Source: Planctomycetaceae bacterium
GTDB lineage: Bacteria > Planctomycetota > Planctomycetia > Pirellulales > Thermoguttaceae
Length of the DNA stretch: 64,000 nucleotides
Direction: 5' to 3'
Assembly (NCBI GenBank): GCA_012719125.1
Contig: JAAYAY010000040.1
Span: 56,141 to 120,140, forward strand
In this document: piece after piece, positions 20,801-28,558 of the stretch
Layout of the letters: the number at the start of each line of letters is the position of its first letter
Numbering within the stretch: the stretch's first letter is position 1
Notes under the pieces: generated by a model
What the model saw: only the letters and a program-made list of their open reading frames with translations
Told to the model about the DNA's origin: nothing
The model's database searches: none
Position numbers and translations under genes: made by a program

Positions 20801-20993
20801 GGAGGTCGATACCTTCTTCGACCCGGACCAGGATCCGGTCGACACGCCGCGCGAGCACCTGCCGTTGATTCCGGTGGAGCGCCGCTGCAACAACTTCGAC
20901 GAAGTCGAACAACCCTGGCGCGAGGCGGTTGCCGTCCGCCAGGCCCACCGCTGCCTCCGCTGCGACTACGGCCGACGACCCAACGGGCATTGA
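17874..20993 (+). CDS. hydB: HydB-like flavin subunit fused to a GltD-like NAD(P)H oxidoreductase
   Basis: This 1039-residue protein starts at ATG 17874 (AGAGG upstream). Residues 1-90 are a thioredoxin-like [2Fe-2S] domain (CLGASC, CLGPC). Residues about 150-555 are a NuoF/HydB domain with the FMN/NADH site (GLRGRGGAGFPT, NADEGDPGAF) and the [4Fe-4S] motif ESCGKCVPCRVGT. Where HydB normally has a C-terminal 2x[4Fe-4S] ferredoxin, this protein has a GltD-like half: Fe-S motifs CSSACPAN and CSRVCFHTCEDKC, an FAD site KIAIVGAGPAGLS (about 657) and an NAD(P) site VVVIGGGNSAIDAA (about 789). This suggests a second pyridine-nucleotide site, perhaps NADPH, on the hydrogenase complex. Gene order is hydC-hydB-hydA. 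Confidence 0.88.
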   Translation: MSEPLANIEELTALRDRIREEKAAQAASGCTPIRICLGASCIASGALEVQQAMQTELEAAGFGDRATIQEVGCLGPCSGGPVVVVGDVLYENLKPEHCGEIVRSHLVKGQIVERLAHRRPDGRIVAKLDDMEFFRRQTKIVLSRCGRIDPKKIEDYIAEDGYQALARALQAADPDAVLNEMKASGLRGRGGAGFPTYRKWLFTKNAEGERKFVVCNADEGDPGAFMDRSILEGDPHSVIEGMAVAAFTIGATQGYIYVRAEYPLAVQRLRIALGQARERGLLGKNILGSGLDFELEIRMGAGAFVCGEETALLTSIEGNRGEPRPRPPFPAQSGLWHKPTLLNNVETYANVRAILLNGGEWYASLGNEKSKGTKVFALAGAIKNSGLVEVPVGMPLGDLIYDIGGGTSSSKEFKAAQIGGPSGGCIPKHHLNVPLDYESLSELGAIMGSGGLIVMDEDSCMVDVARYFLEFVQEESCGKCVPCRVGTKRMLEILNRICSGQGKESDVEQLIDLGEMIKETSLCGLGQTAPNPVLSTIRHFGHEYVEHIRDKHCRAGVCPSLVYAPCSSACPANVDIPGYVSLVYEKRYAEALKLHREKNPFPAICSRVCFHTCEDKCRRSMIDEPVSIRGIKRFMVDQEVTIQLPEIRENLENSRRKIAIVGAGPAGLSCAYFLARLGYQPRIYEAEPRPGGMLVQAIPSYRLPREIVAREVRMVENMGVDILTDSVLGRDFTLKSLRGEGVDAVFLGVGAPQGVGLGIPGEHADGITDALNFLRTYNLRGSAKIGKNVVVIGGGNSAIDAARTAVRLGAESVTVVYRRSREVMPAYKEEIEEAIHEGVKLQLLTAPVDVVVEGGRVAGIRCRPMRLGQFDGTGRRRPEEGGDVFTIPADEILVAIGQSLSTAGFCDEIGVETQRNGFLIADPVSGQTSQKWIFAGGDAVSGPSSVVEAVAAGERAAVGIDKYLTGSEHAFWRETKEVDTFFDPDQDPVDTPREHLPLIPVERRCNNFDEVEQPWREAVAVRQAHRCLRCDYGRRPNGH

Positions 20994-21112
20994 GGCGGCA
21001 AGTTTTCGTCCATTTGGATTTTCCTTATTGGAACTTGTTTCGGATTTCGAGCTTCGGATTTCGGATTTTGTGAGGGGAAGAAGCTCCCAATACCAGATAG
21101 GGTCCCTTTGAC

Positions 21113-22888
21113 ATGATCAAGCTGACCGTCAACAACGTCCCTGTTGAAGTTCCCAAGGGCACGACGATCCTGAATGCCGCGAAGAAGGCCGGAATTCGCA
21201 TTCCGACGCTCTGCTACCTCGAGGGCTTGCCGGCGATTGGGGCCTGCCGCGTCTGCATCGTCGAGATCGAAGGCGTCTATGCCCTGGCGGCCTCCTGCTC
21301 GATGCCCGTGGCGGAAGGCATGAAGGTGCTGACCAACTCGCGCCGAGTCCGCGAAGCCCGCCGCATGGTGGTGGAGCTGCTCCTTTCGGAGCATAACGGG
21401 GAGTGCCAGACCTGCGACCGCCGGGAAGACTGCGAACTGCAATCTCTGGCTGCGGAGTTGGGGATCCGCTCGATCTCCTTCCAGGGCGAAAAGACCCGGG
21501 CGGGCGTCGACGTCTCCACGCCTGCCGTGATGCGCGACCGCGGCAAGTGCATCAAGTGCCGCCGCTGCGTGACCGTCTGCAACGAAACGCAGCACGTGGG
21601 CGCCCTCTGGCCCCAAAGCCGCGGCTTCGAAACCTCGATCGGGCCGGCCTTCAATCGCGACCTGAGCACCGTGGCCTGCGTGCAGTGCGGCCAGTGCGCC
21701 GCCGTGTGCCCCGTCGGCGCCATCACCGAACGCGATCAGATCGACGAGGTCTGGGCGGCTCTGGACGATCCCGACAAACACGTCGTGGTGCAGACGGCGC
21801 CCGCCATCCGCGCCGCCCTCGGCGAGTGTTTCGGTTACCCGCCCGGCACCCTGGTCACCGGCAAAATGACCGCCGCGCTGCGGCGCCTGGGTTTCGACGC
21901 GGTGTTCGACACGAATTTCGCCGCCGACCTGACGATCATGGAGGAAGGCACCGAACTACTGACCCGTCTGAAAACCGTGCTGGCCGACGGTGAACAGGCC
22001 GCCCTTCCGCTGATGACGAGCTGCTCGCCGGGCTGGATCAAGTTTGCCGAGCACTTCTTCCCCGAGATGCTGCCCAACCTGTCGACCTGCAAGTCGCCCC
22101 AGCAGATGTTCGGCGCCGTCGCCAAGACCTACTACGCCCAGAAGCTGAATCTCCGTCCCGAGCAGATCTTCGTCGTTTCGATCATGCCCTGCACGGCCAA
22201 GAAGTACGAATGCGGCCGCCCCGAGATGAACGGCAGCGGCACGCGCGACGTCGACGTCGTGCTCACCACCCGCGAACTGGGCAAGATGATCCGCGGTGCG
22301 GGGCTCGATTTCGCCGGCCTCCCCGACGAAGAGATGGATGCGCCCCTGGGCCTGTCGACCGGGGCCGCCGACATCTTCGCCAACACGGGCGGTGTGATGG
22401 AAGCCGCCCTGCGAACCGCCTACGAAATCGTCACCGGCCGCGAGTTGCCCATGGACAACCTGCACGTCAAACCGGTCGCCGGCCTGGAAGGGCTCAAGGA
22501 AGCCTCGCTGACCATCGAAGACGTACTCCCCGACTGGTCGTTCCTGGAAGGAGCCACCCTGAACGTGGCCGTCGCCCACGGATTGGGAAACGCCGACAAG
22601 CTGTTGAAGCTGATCGCCTCCGGCGAAAAGAACTACCACTTCGTCGAAGTGATGACCTGCCCGGGCGGCTGCATCGGCGGCGGCGGACAACCGCGATTCA
22701 CCACCAACGCCGTCCGCGAGGCCCGCATCGCCGCGATCTACCGCGAAGACGAGGGCAAGAAGCTCCGCAAATCGCACGACAATCCCGACGTGGCCAAGCT
22801 CTACGAGGAATTCCTGGGCCAGCCGCTGGGCGAACGCTCCCACAAGCTGCTGCACACCAAGTACACGGATCGCAGCGTTCCTCGCTGA
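21113..22888 (+). CDS. hydA: [FeFe]-hydrogenase catalytic subunit (group A, HydA)
   Basis: This 591-residue protein makes or oxidises H2 at the H-cluster. N-terminal accessory centres are visible: plant-type [2Fe-2S] (C34, C45, C48, C62), a His-ligated [4Fe-4S] (H94, C98, C101, C107) and two [4Fe-4S] (C146-C156 and C189-C199). The H-cluster motifs are L1 TSCSPGW (302-308), L2 MPCTAKKYE (358-366) and L3 EVMTCPGGCIGGGGQP (from 512). The small-subunit-like tail includes RKSHDNPDVAKLYEEFL. L1 has Ser where the classic CpI motif has a second Cys. No hydE, hydF or hydG maturase gene is in the window. Confidence 0.95.
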   Translation: MIKLTVNNVPVEVPKGTTILNAAKKAGIRIPTLCYLEGLPAIGACRVCIVEIEGVYALAASCSMPVAEGMKVLTNSRRVREARRMVVELLLSEHNGECQTCDRREDCELQSLAAELGIRSISFQGEKTRAGVDVSTPAVMRDRGKCIKCRRCVTVCNETQHVGALWPQSRGFETSIGPAFNRDLSTVACVQCGQCAAVCPVGAITERDQIDEVWAALDDPDKHVVVQTAPAIRAALGECFGYPPGTLVTGKMTAALRRLGFDAVFDTNFAADLTIMEEGTELLTRLKTVLADGEQAALPLMTSCSPGWIKFAEHFFPEMLPNLSTCKSPQQMFGAVAKTYYAQKLNLRPEQIFVVSIMPCTAKKYECGRPEMNGSGTRDVDVVLTTRELGKMIRGAGLDFAGLPDEEMDAPLGLSTGAADIFANTGGVMEAALRTAYEIVTGRELPMDNLHVKPVAGLEGLKEASLTIEDVLPDWSFLEGATLNVAVAHGLGNADKLLKLIASGEKNYHFVEVMTCPGGCIGGGGQPRFTTNAVREARIAAIYREDEGKKLRKSHDNPDVAKLYEEFLGQPLGERSHKLLHTKYTDRSVPR

Positions 22889-22938
22889 CTCAACACCCGC
22901 ATCCTCCCCTCACACGACTCGTGCACCTCCGAGGCCGG

Positions 22939-24363
22939 TCAGGCAATCTCCTCCAACTTCCACGGCTCCCGCATCGGACGCGTCAGCATTCCGTTCACTT
23001 CGTCGCAGTCCGGGCTCCGCTCGGCGGCCGGGTCCCAGGTGAAGCGGCGCTTGAGGATCTGGGCCATGTTGCCCAGCAGGCACAGGCTGGCCGTGCTAAG
23101 GCCCGTTTCCACCGGTTCGATCGGGTCCTTGCGGCTCTTGACGGCGTCGAGGAAGTTCCGCACGTGGTCGGCGTCGATGAGCTTGCGGACGTTCTCGGTC
23201 CGGCCCGGGATGCTGTGCGGCAGGTGGATCTCGTCCGGTCCGATCACCGAATCCTTGAGGTTCTCGGGGAACGTCTTCAGGCTGCCGCCGAGGGTGATCT
23301 CCAGCCGGCCTTCGGTACCCTCGAATTTGGCGGCCGAGGACTTGCGGGTTTCGCAAAACAGTTCGATGCCGCCAGCGTATCGGGCCCGGAAGGCCGTCTT
23401 CGTGGCGGCCGTGAACAGGCTTCCGGCCGGCGGGAACTCGGAACCGTTGTCTTCGAACTCGACCGGCGTGGTGCCGTCCATGCCCAACCCCCATTGGGCG
23501 ATGTCGTTGGTGTGGGCGCCGAAGTTGGTCGTCTGTCCGTTGGAGTAGTCGAGGATGTAGCGCCAGCGGTGGAAACAGCGCTCCACATGATAGGGCGCCT
23601 CGGGCGCCGGGCCGAGCCAGAAATCGTAGTCGAACCCCTCCGGAACCGGCATCGGCTGCCAGCCGGGGCCCGGGCTCTCGAAGCTGTTGGGGTCGACCCA
23701 GGTGTAGACCGTCTTCACCTCGCCCAGACGCCCGTTCCGCACCAGTTCGCAGGCGTGGCGGACGTTGGGGCTCGACCGGAACTGGCCGCCTGTCTGGAAA
23801 ATGCGGTTGTATTTGCGCACCGCCTTGGCCATCTGCCGACCCTGGTGGATGGTCAGGGCCAGCGGCTTCTCACAGTAGACGTCCTTGCCGGCCTTCATGG
23901 CCGCAATGGCGATCAGCGCGTGCCAATGATCGGGCACCACGATGGCGACCGCGTCGATATCCGCCCGGCCCAGCAACTCGCGGAAATCGTTGTAGGTGTC
24001 GCAGGCCTGGTACTGCGGATTGCCGGTCTTCTCGGCATAGTGCTCGTTGACCCACTGCCGCGCGGTTTCCCGGCCGAGAACCTGGTCGGGGTAGTAGTAG
24101 CCGATGCCGCGGCGATTCACGTCACAGACGGCCAGCATCTGCATGTCGTCGTGGACCAGAAACGACGGCACAATCCGCTGGCTCTGATGCCCGCAACCGA
24201 TCAATCCCACATGGATTCGATTGCTCGGCGCGTCGGCCCCCAGTACCCGCGAGGGAACCAGTGCGGGAACGCCGATTGCGCCGGCGACCGCTCCCACGGC
24301 TTTCAGGAAATCACGGCGAGTTACCGAGACGCGGTGTTGTTTCGGACCATTCAGGCTACCCAT
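22939..24363 (-). CDS. Gfo/Idh/MocA family oxidoreductase, Tat-exported
   Basis: The 474-residue product starts at ATG 24363, preceded by GGAGGAGG. The signal is twin-arginine (SVTRRDFLKAVGAVAG), ending near VLGAD. The Rossmann motif IHVGLIGCGHQSQR and the catalytic motif CEKPLALT are present; DHWHALIAIAAMKAG precedes the EKP. The C-terminal domain has the FDYDFWLGPAPEAPY type motif common in planctomycete paralogs. Role is probably in carbohydrate metabolism; the substrate is unknown. It is convergent with hydA (50 bases between stops). Confidence 0.88.
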   Translation of the reverse strand: MGSLNGPKQHRVSVTRRDFLKAVGAVAGAIGVPALVPSRVLGADAPSNRIHVGLIGCGHQSQRIVPSFLVHDDMQMLAVCDVNRRGIGYYYPDQVLGRETARQWVNEHYAEKTGNPQYQACDTYNDFRELLGRADIDAVAIVVPDHWHALIAIAAMKAGKDVYCEKPLALTIHQGRQMAKAVRKYNRIFQTGGQFRSSPNVRHACELVRNGRLGEVKTVYTWVDPNSFESPGPGWQPMPVPEGFDYDFWLGPAPEAPYHVERCFHRWRYILDYSNGQTTNFGAHTNDIAQWGLGMDGTTPVEFEDNGSEFPPAGSLFTAATKTAFRARYAGGIELFCETRKSSAAKFEGTEGRLEITLGGSLKTFPENLKDSVIGPDEIHLPHSIPGRTENVRKLIDADHVRNFLDAVKSRKDPIEPVETGLSTASLCLLGNMAQILKRRFTWDPAAERSPDCDEVNGMLTRPMREPWKLEEIA

Positions 24364-24386
24364 GACATTCCTCCTCCAACTCACTT

Positions 24387-24450
24387 GTTTAACGCCCAGC
24401 CGCAGGCGCCGGCCAAAGCAGAAAACGCCCAGCCGAAGGCGCCAGCTCGT
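24387..24450. repeat. Tandem AACGCCCAGCCGCAGGCGCC-type repeat
   Basis: Two head-to-tail copies of AACGCCCAGCCG(C/A)AGGCGCC lie at 24390-24447, the first preceded by TTGTTT. The start is related to the palindrome arm at 1001 (GTTTAACCCGCTGCCGCAGGCG). It lies just upstream of the leftward oxidoreductase gene. Confidence 0.65.
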
Positions 24451-24487
24451 CTCATCCCAGCCACCCATAATCAAGAATGCCGAACTG

Positions 24488-26776
24488 TCAGCGGATCGGG
24501 GAAACGTGCAGTAGCCGTCCCCGCTGGCCGGCCAGATCGATCGCAACGGCCGAATCGCCGGCCGGAATCTTCTCGACAACGACCTGCCCGGTCAGCAGAT
24601 CGCGGACTACCGCAGCGGCGGGAACCGATAGCCGCAGCTTGATCGTCCCATCCGTCCGGCCGAAGTAGTCGGCCGCCAGCACCAGCATCTCGTCCCCACG
24701 ACGGATGCCGCTCACGCGAGCGGGCGCGTCGACGGATACGGCCTCGCCGGCCAGCTCTCCTGCCACAATCAGTTCTTCAACCGGCGCGATCGCCCGGACT
24801 ACGCGGTTGTAGGCGATCAGGCTTTCGGCGTCCCACACCCGGCCCGACCAGAAGTAGACGCCCCGGGCGCCGTTGACGTAGCATTCCAGCAGGGCCCACT
24901 GAAGGCACTCGCCGGAGAACGTGCCGGCGTCGCCCGGCGTCAGCCAGGGCAACACGTCGCTGCGCTCCAACTGCCGCCGATCCTCCCGGACCTCGTTGCC
25001 GATCAGTTCCAGGTGATAGGGATAGAGGCACGAGTAGGTGGAGACCTGGCTGCTCTGCATCCATACCGGATAGAGATGATCCACCGACCAGGTGTATTGA
25101 TAGGCATTTCCCGGACGGAAGTCGTACCCGCCGATCTCGGATTGCGGGCCGCCCGCGCCGGCAACGGCGGCACGCGACGCCGACACCAGATCGCGCCAGA
25201 TCTCGTCGCCTTTGGCCACTTGCCAGGCCTCCCACGATTCCAGCCCGGAAGCTTCGAAATCCTTCTGGCATCGCGTGCACTTGCGGCTGTCGACCGGACC
25301 CCGCCAGCCCCAGAGTTCGATATCGACCGACGTGAAATCGGCCTTCGCCCGCCCCATCATATCGGCAAAGCGTTTGACTTCCTCCTGGTAAAACTGCCCG
25401 CGATACGAAGGGCACAGCTTGCTGCCGGTTGTCCCATCGGAGAACTGACAGCAGATCTCCGACTCCTTCTTCCGCCGCTCCATCATCCGGTGCAGCGGCG
25501 AATCGATGTTGACGATGAACATGCCGCGGTCGCGGGCCTCATCGACCAGTTTCCAGAGCGCATCGCCAGCCTTCATCCAGTGCCCAAACAAAGGAAAGCT
25601 GTTCAGACCGAGCTTTTCCCATGCGTCGAGCGCCTCGGGCCACGCAGCCGTGTCCGAAGCACTCCACCAGCCCAGGCCCGCCATGATACGTTTCAGCCCC
25701 GGCGCCGCGGGCACGGTAACGGCGCGGACTGGAACCTCTTGGGATGGACTCTCCCAACCGGCGTGCGTGAACCGATAGCGAAGTTTCCCCTCCTGGCCGT
25801 CCTCCCAACCCGGGGCTTGCAGATACAGCCGGCCCAGCGTCTTGCTGCTGGATTTGACGGGAGTCTTGAACCGGTAACGATTCCCGCCGTCCGAGGTCTT
25901 TTCAATATCCTCCAGTGCCGCCGAACCGACGCGTCCGCCGCGAAGCTCCACGCCCGGCGGCAACTCGAGTGTCAGGTCGACTGCTTCCTGCGTCGGCGCA
26001 CCGGGCGGAACGATCACGCCGATCGGAACCGGTGCCGGCACATTGGTGGCAAGAACCATCTCCGGCTTGTGGAAGTACGGTTGCGGGTGGGTGACGGTGA
26101 AATCGGCGGCGTCTCCGGAACTCGAAGTTCCGGGTTCACCCTCCACCGCCTTGCCGAACACATACAACTCGTCGGCCGCACTCAACCCGCCGGCATACAT
26201 CCGCAGGCCAATCCAGCGTCCGCGAACACCCAGGCTCTCAAACCGCAGGCAGTGGATCCAGGCCTCGCCCGCCTCGTCGGGCACTCCAAATCGCTTGAAA
26301 TCCCCATCTCGCCAGCGGGAACACTCGGCCACTTTGGCATAGTGTTCGCCGTCGTCGCTGACAAAGGCCTCGATCCAGCCGGGAATGCTGACCCCCGCCT
26401 GAGCGGAACCTCCCAGCAGCCGGATGGCGATTTCGTCGATCTGCGCCGAGCGGCCCAGGTCCACGGCCAGATTCACTCGGCCGCCATAGGACCAGCCCAC
26501 GGCCGCCGAGTCGAACCAGATTCGCCGGTCTTCACGGCGTGTAAGCTTCCCGTCCGTCAGATCGGTCGCATCCGAACCGCCCTTGCCGGTCAGGTCATAA
26601 TCGGGGGCAGGACTGAATACGACCGCCCGTCCCAGTGCCAGGTTCTCGCGGCCTTCCATCGGCGGCAACTCGGCGGAAAAGGCGCCGTTGACGGCGACCA
26701 AGGCATGGAACACGGCCGCGACAAGTCCCAGGAAGTACCGTCGAAACCGACGCCCACGGAACAGATGTGCCTGCAT
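24488..26776 (-). CDS. Secreted protein with discoidin-like domain and TIM-barrel-like region
   Basis: This 762-residue protein has an N-terminal signal sequence (basic MQAHLFRGRRFRRYF then GLVAAVFHALVAV). Residues about 45-205 look like an F5/8 type C (discoidin) domain: NLALGRAVVFS, DLGRSAQIDEIAIRLLG and WIGLRMYAGG, usually carbohydrate binding. The C-terminal half resembles glycoside-hydrolase-type barrels (LGLNSFPLFGHWMKAGDALW, FTSVDIELWGW, LPWLTPGDAGTFSGE, ARGVYFWSGR). A CTRC motif interrupts the barrel. I do not recognise an exact family; a secreted glycan-degrading role is inferred. It ends 124 bases before the next leftward gene. Confidence 0.65.
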   Translation of the reverse strand: MQAHLFRGRRFRRYFLGLVAAVFHALVAVNGAFSAELPPMEGRENLALGRAVVFSPAPDYDLTGKGGSDATDLTDGKLTRREDRRIWFDSAAVGWSYGGRVNLAVDLGRSAQIDEIAIRLLGGSAQAGVSIPGWIEAFVSDDGEHYAKVAECSRWRDGDFKRFGVPDEAGEAWIHCLRFESLGVRGRWIGLRMYAGGLSAADELYVFGKAVEGEPGTSSSGDAADFTVTHPQPYFHKPEMVLATNVPAPVPIGVIVPPGAPTQEAVDLTLELPPGVELRGGRVGSAALEDIEKTSDGGNRYRFKTPVKSSSKTLGRLYLQAPGWEDGQEGKLRYRFTHAGWESPSQEVPVRAVTVPAAPGLKRIMAGLGWWSASDTAAWPEALDAWEKLGLNSFPLFGHWMKAGDALWKLVDEARDRGMFIVNIDSPLHRMMERRKKESEICCQFSDGTTGSKLCPSYRGQFYQEEVKRFADMMGRAKADFTSVDIELWGWRGPVDSRKCTRCQKDFEASGLESWEAWQVAKGDEIWRDLVSASRAAVAGAGGPQSEIGGYDFRPGNAYQYTWSVDHLYPVWMQSSQVSTYSCLYPYHLELIGNEVREDRRQLERSDVLPWLTPGDAGTFSGECLQWALLECYVNGARGVYFWSGRVWDAESLIAYNRVVRAIAPVEELIVAGELAGEAVSVDAPARVSGIRRGDEMLVLAADYFGRTDGTIKLRLSVPAAAVVRDLLTGQVVVEKIPAGDSAVAIDLAGQRGRLLHVSPIR

Positions 26777-26809
26777 GACTGGTTTGCTCCAACGAATGTG
26801 AGTCTCAAG

Positions 26810-26883
26810 CGTAGGTCAGTCTCTCCGAGACTGACACAACGGCGGAGCCGCGATATTCCGAGTCTCGGAGAGACTCGGCTACG
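26810..26883. repeat. Palindromic repeat CGTAGGTCAGTCTCTCCGAGAC...CTCGGCTACG
   Basis: The outer arms (CGTAGGTCAGTCTCTCCGAG from 26810 and its near-inverse ending GGCTACG at 26883) pair with about three mismatches. Each arm is itself a hairpin (GTCAGTCTC-TCC-GAGACTGAC and GAGTCTC-GG-AGAGACTC). It lies between two leftward genes and has no T-run. Confidence 0.8.
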
Positions 26884-26921
26884 CATCTCTGCTGCCGCGG
26901 TTCAATCCAACTTGCGGGCGA

Positions 26922-28268
26922 CTACAGTTCCCACCCCTTCCGATACTCCCGCCGCACGTACTGATCGGCCGCCGGACAATTGGTGGCTTTCATGTTCTCG
27001 CCGTCCCAGTCGAGCTTCTCACCCGTACGGATGGCAAGATTGCCGAGCAGCACGAATTCAGTCAAGAGGCCGGAATAGTCGAAGTTGGAGAGCGCCGCGG
27101 GACCGCCCTTGCAGGCGGCGATCCACTCGGCGTCTTCGTTCTCGACGCGCGCTAGTGTCTTGGGAGTGTCGGCATACTCGGCCGCAAGCGATTCGGGGCT
27201 GGTGACCCAATTGGTATTGCCCCGATTGAAGAAGAACTTGCCCTTCTCGCCGATCATCACCAGGTCGAACTTGGTCGTGGCAACGTTGGGCTCCATGCCG
27301 CAACCTTCCAGAACCTCGTTCGGCGGGGCATGGCCGCCGTCCTTGGAAACGCCGTCGTACCACACGTACTTCAACTCCTTGTGATGTTTGCCCGGAGCAA
27401 ACGTATACGTGATCGTCGACCAGGTCGGACCGGCAACGGCCGTGTTGCTGTCCTGTTTGGCCTCAACCGTCAGGGGATGCTTGAGATCCAAAGCCCAGAA
27501 GGGCATGTCCATAATGTGGCAGCCCATGTCGCCCAGAGCCCCGGTGCCGAAATCCCACCAGCCGCGCCACTTGAAGGGCACATACTGGGCACTGTAGGGC
27601 TGCTCCGGTGCCGGACCCAGCCACAGGTCCCACTTCAACGTCTCCGGCACCGCTTCTGCCGGCGGCTTGGCGGTCATCCCTTGAGGCCAGATGGGACGGT
27701 TGGTCCAGGTATGCACTTCCGTGACCTTTCCGATCATGCCTGCTCGGATCAACTCGACGCCCCGCCGGATCGGTTCGTTGGCATGGGCCTGGTTGCCCAT
27801 CTGGGTGGCCACGCCGGCGGCCCGGGCCGTCTCGGTCATCTGCCGGGCTTCCCAGATGCTGTGAGTGAGCGGCTTCTGGCAGTAGACGTGCTTGCCCATC
27901 CGCATGGCCATCATCGCGGCCGGGGCGTGGGTGTGGTCGGGGGTCGAGACCGTCACGGCATCGATCCGCTTGGCCTCCTTCTCGAGCATCTCGCGAAAAT
28001 CGTGATAGAAGGCGGCCTTGGGATACAACTCCGTCAAGTTGGCTTTCTTGCCCCGGCGATTCTCGTCGACGTCGCAGAGGGCCAGTATGTTGCCGCCGGC
28101 GCCGGCGGCTCCGGATACGTCGCTGCTTCCCTTTCCGCCAATGCCGATACAGCCGACGTTCACCTGATCGTTGGCCCCCCAGGCCGTGCGGGGGACAAAG
28201 GTTGCCAGAAGGATTCCCCCGGAGGTTGCTTTCAGAAAGCTCCGGCGTGAAAATCGCGATCGAGTCAT
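26922..28268 (-). CDS. Gfo/Idh/MocA family oxidoreductase, Tat-exported
   Basis: This 448-residue protein begins MTRSRFSRRSFLKATSGG, a clear twin-arginine signal followed by ILLATFVPRTAWGA. The nucleotide site is VNVGCIGIGGKGSSD and the catalytic region YCQKPLTHSIWEA carries QKP in place of the usual EKP. VSTPDHTHAPAAMMAM is typical. The C-terminal domain ends RREYRKGWEL. It shares only general fold features with the two other oxidoreductases here, so they are not recent duplicates. Substrate is unknown; likely sugar or polyol chemistry outside the cytoplasm. Confidence 0.87.
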   Translation of the reverse strand: MTRSRFSRRSFLKATSGGILLATFVPRTAWGANDQVNVGCIGIGGKGSSDVSGAAGAGGNILALCDVDENRRGKKANLTELYPKAAFYHDFREMLEKEAKRIDAVTVSTPDHTHAPAAMMAMRMGKHVYCQKPLTHSIWEARQMTETARAAGVATQMGNQAHANEPIRRGVELIRAGMIGKVTEVHTWTNRPIWPQGMTAKPPAEAVPETLKWDLWLGPAPEQPYSAQYVPFKWRGWWDFGTGALGDMGCHIMDMPFWALDLKHPLTVEAKQDSNTAVAGPTWSTITYTFAPGKHHKELKYVWYDGVSKDGGHAPPNEVLEGCGMEPNVATTKFDLVMIGEKGKFFFNRGNTNWVTSPESLAAEYADTPKTLARVENEDAEWIAACKGGPAALSNFDYSGLLTEFVLLGNLAIRTGEKLDWDGENMKATNCPAADQYVRREYRKGWEL

Positions 28269-28459
28269 GCTATGATCTCCTCGAAGTCAGGATGGTGAAC
28301 TTGCTCGGACTGCCTGATATGATGGCGGGTGCAACGCCCAATCTCAACAGGCGGGCGGACGAAAAGGTAGATTTCTGGTATCTGTAGGTCCCGGGCGCCG
28401 CACGGGACCTCCAAATGGGGCCCACTTGGAGAGATCAAGGACCCGTGCGGCGTCCGGGA

Positions 28460-28540
28460 CCCAAAGCGGGGCAAGCCCGCAACCCAACCTTCACAAACAT
28501 GCGCGCACCATGCGCACAAGTCCAGCACAAAGACACTAAA
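28460..28540 (+). repeat. Dispersed ~80-bp repeat, copy 2 of 4
   Basis: Starts CCCAAAGCGGGGCAAGCCCG and continues AACCCAACCTTCACAAACAT, then GCGCACCATGCGC (hairpin) and AAGTCCAGCACAAAGAC. It lies 18 bases upstream of the sulfatase start, in the same orientation as the gene. Confidence 0.85.
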
Positions 28541-28558
28541 AGGTCGGAGCCGCCCGGC

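Noticed and set aside
17212..20993. NuoE/NuoF as part of respiratory complex I
   Set aside because: The next gene is a full [FeFe]-hydrogenase and no other nuo genes are present, so the hydrogenase reading is preferred.
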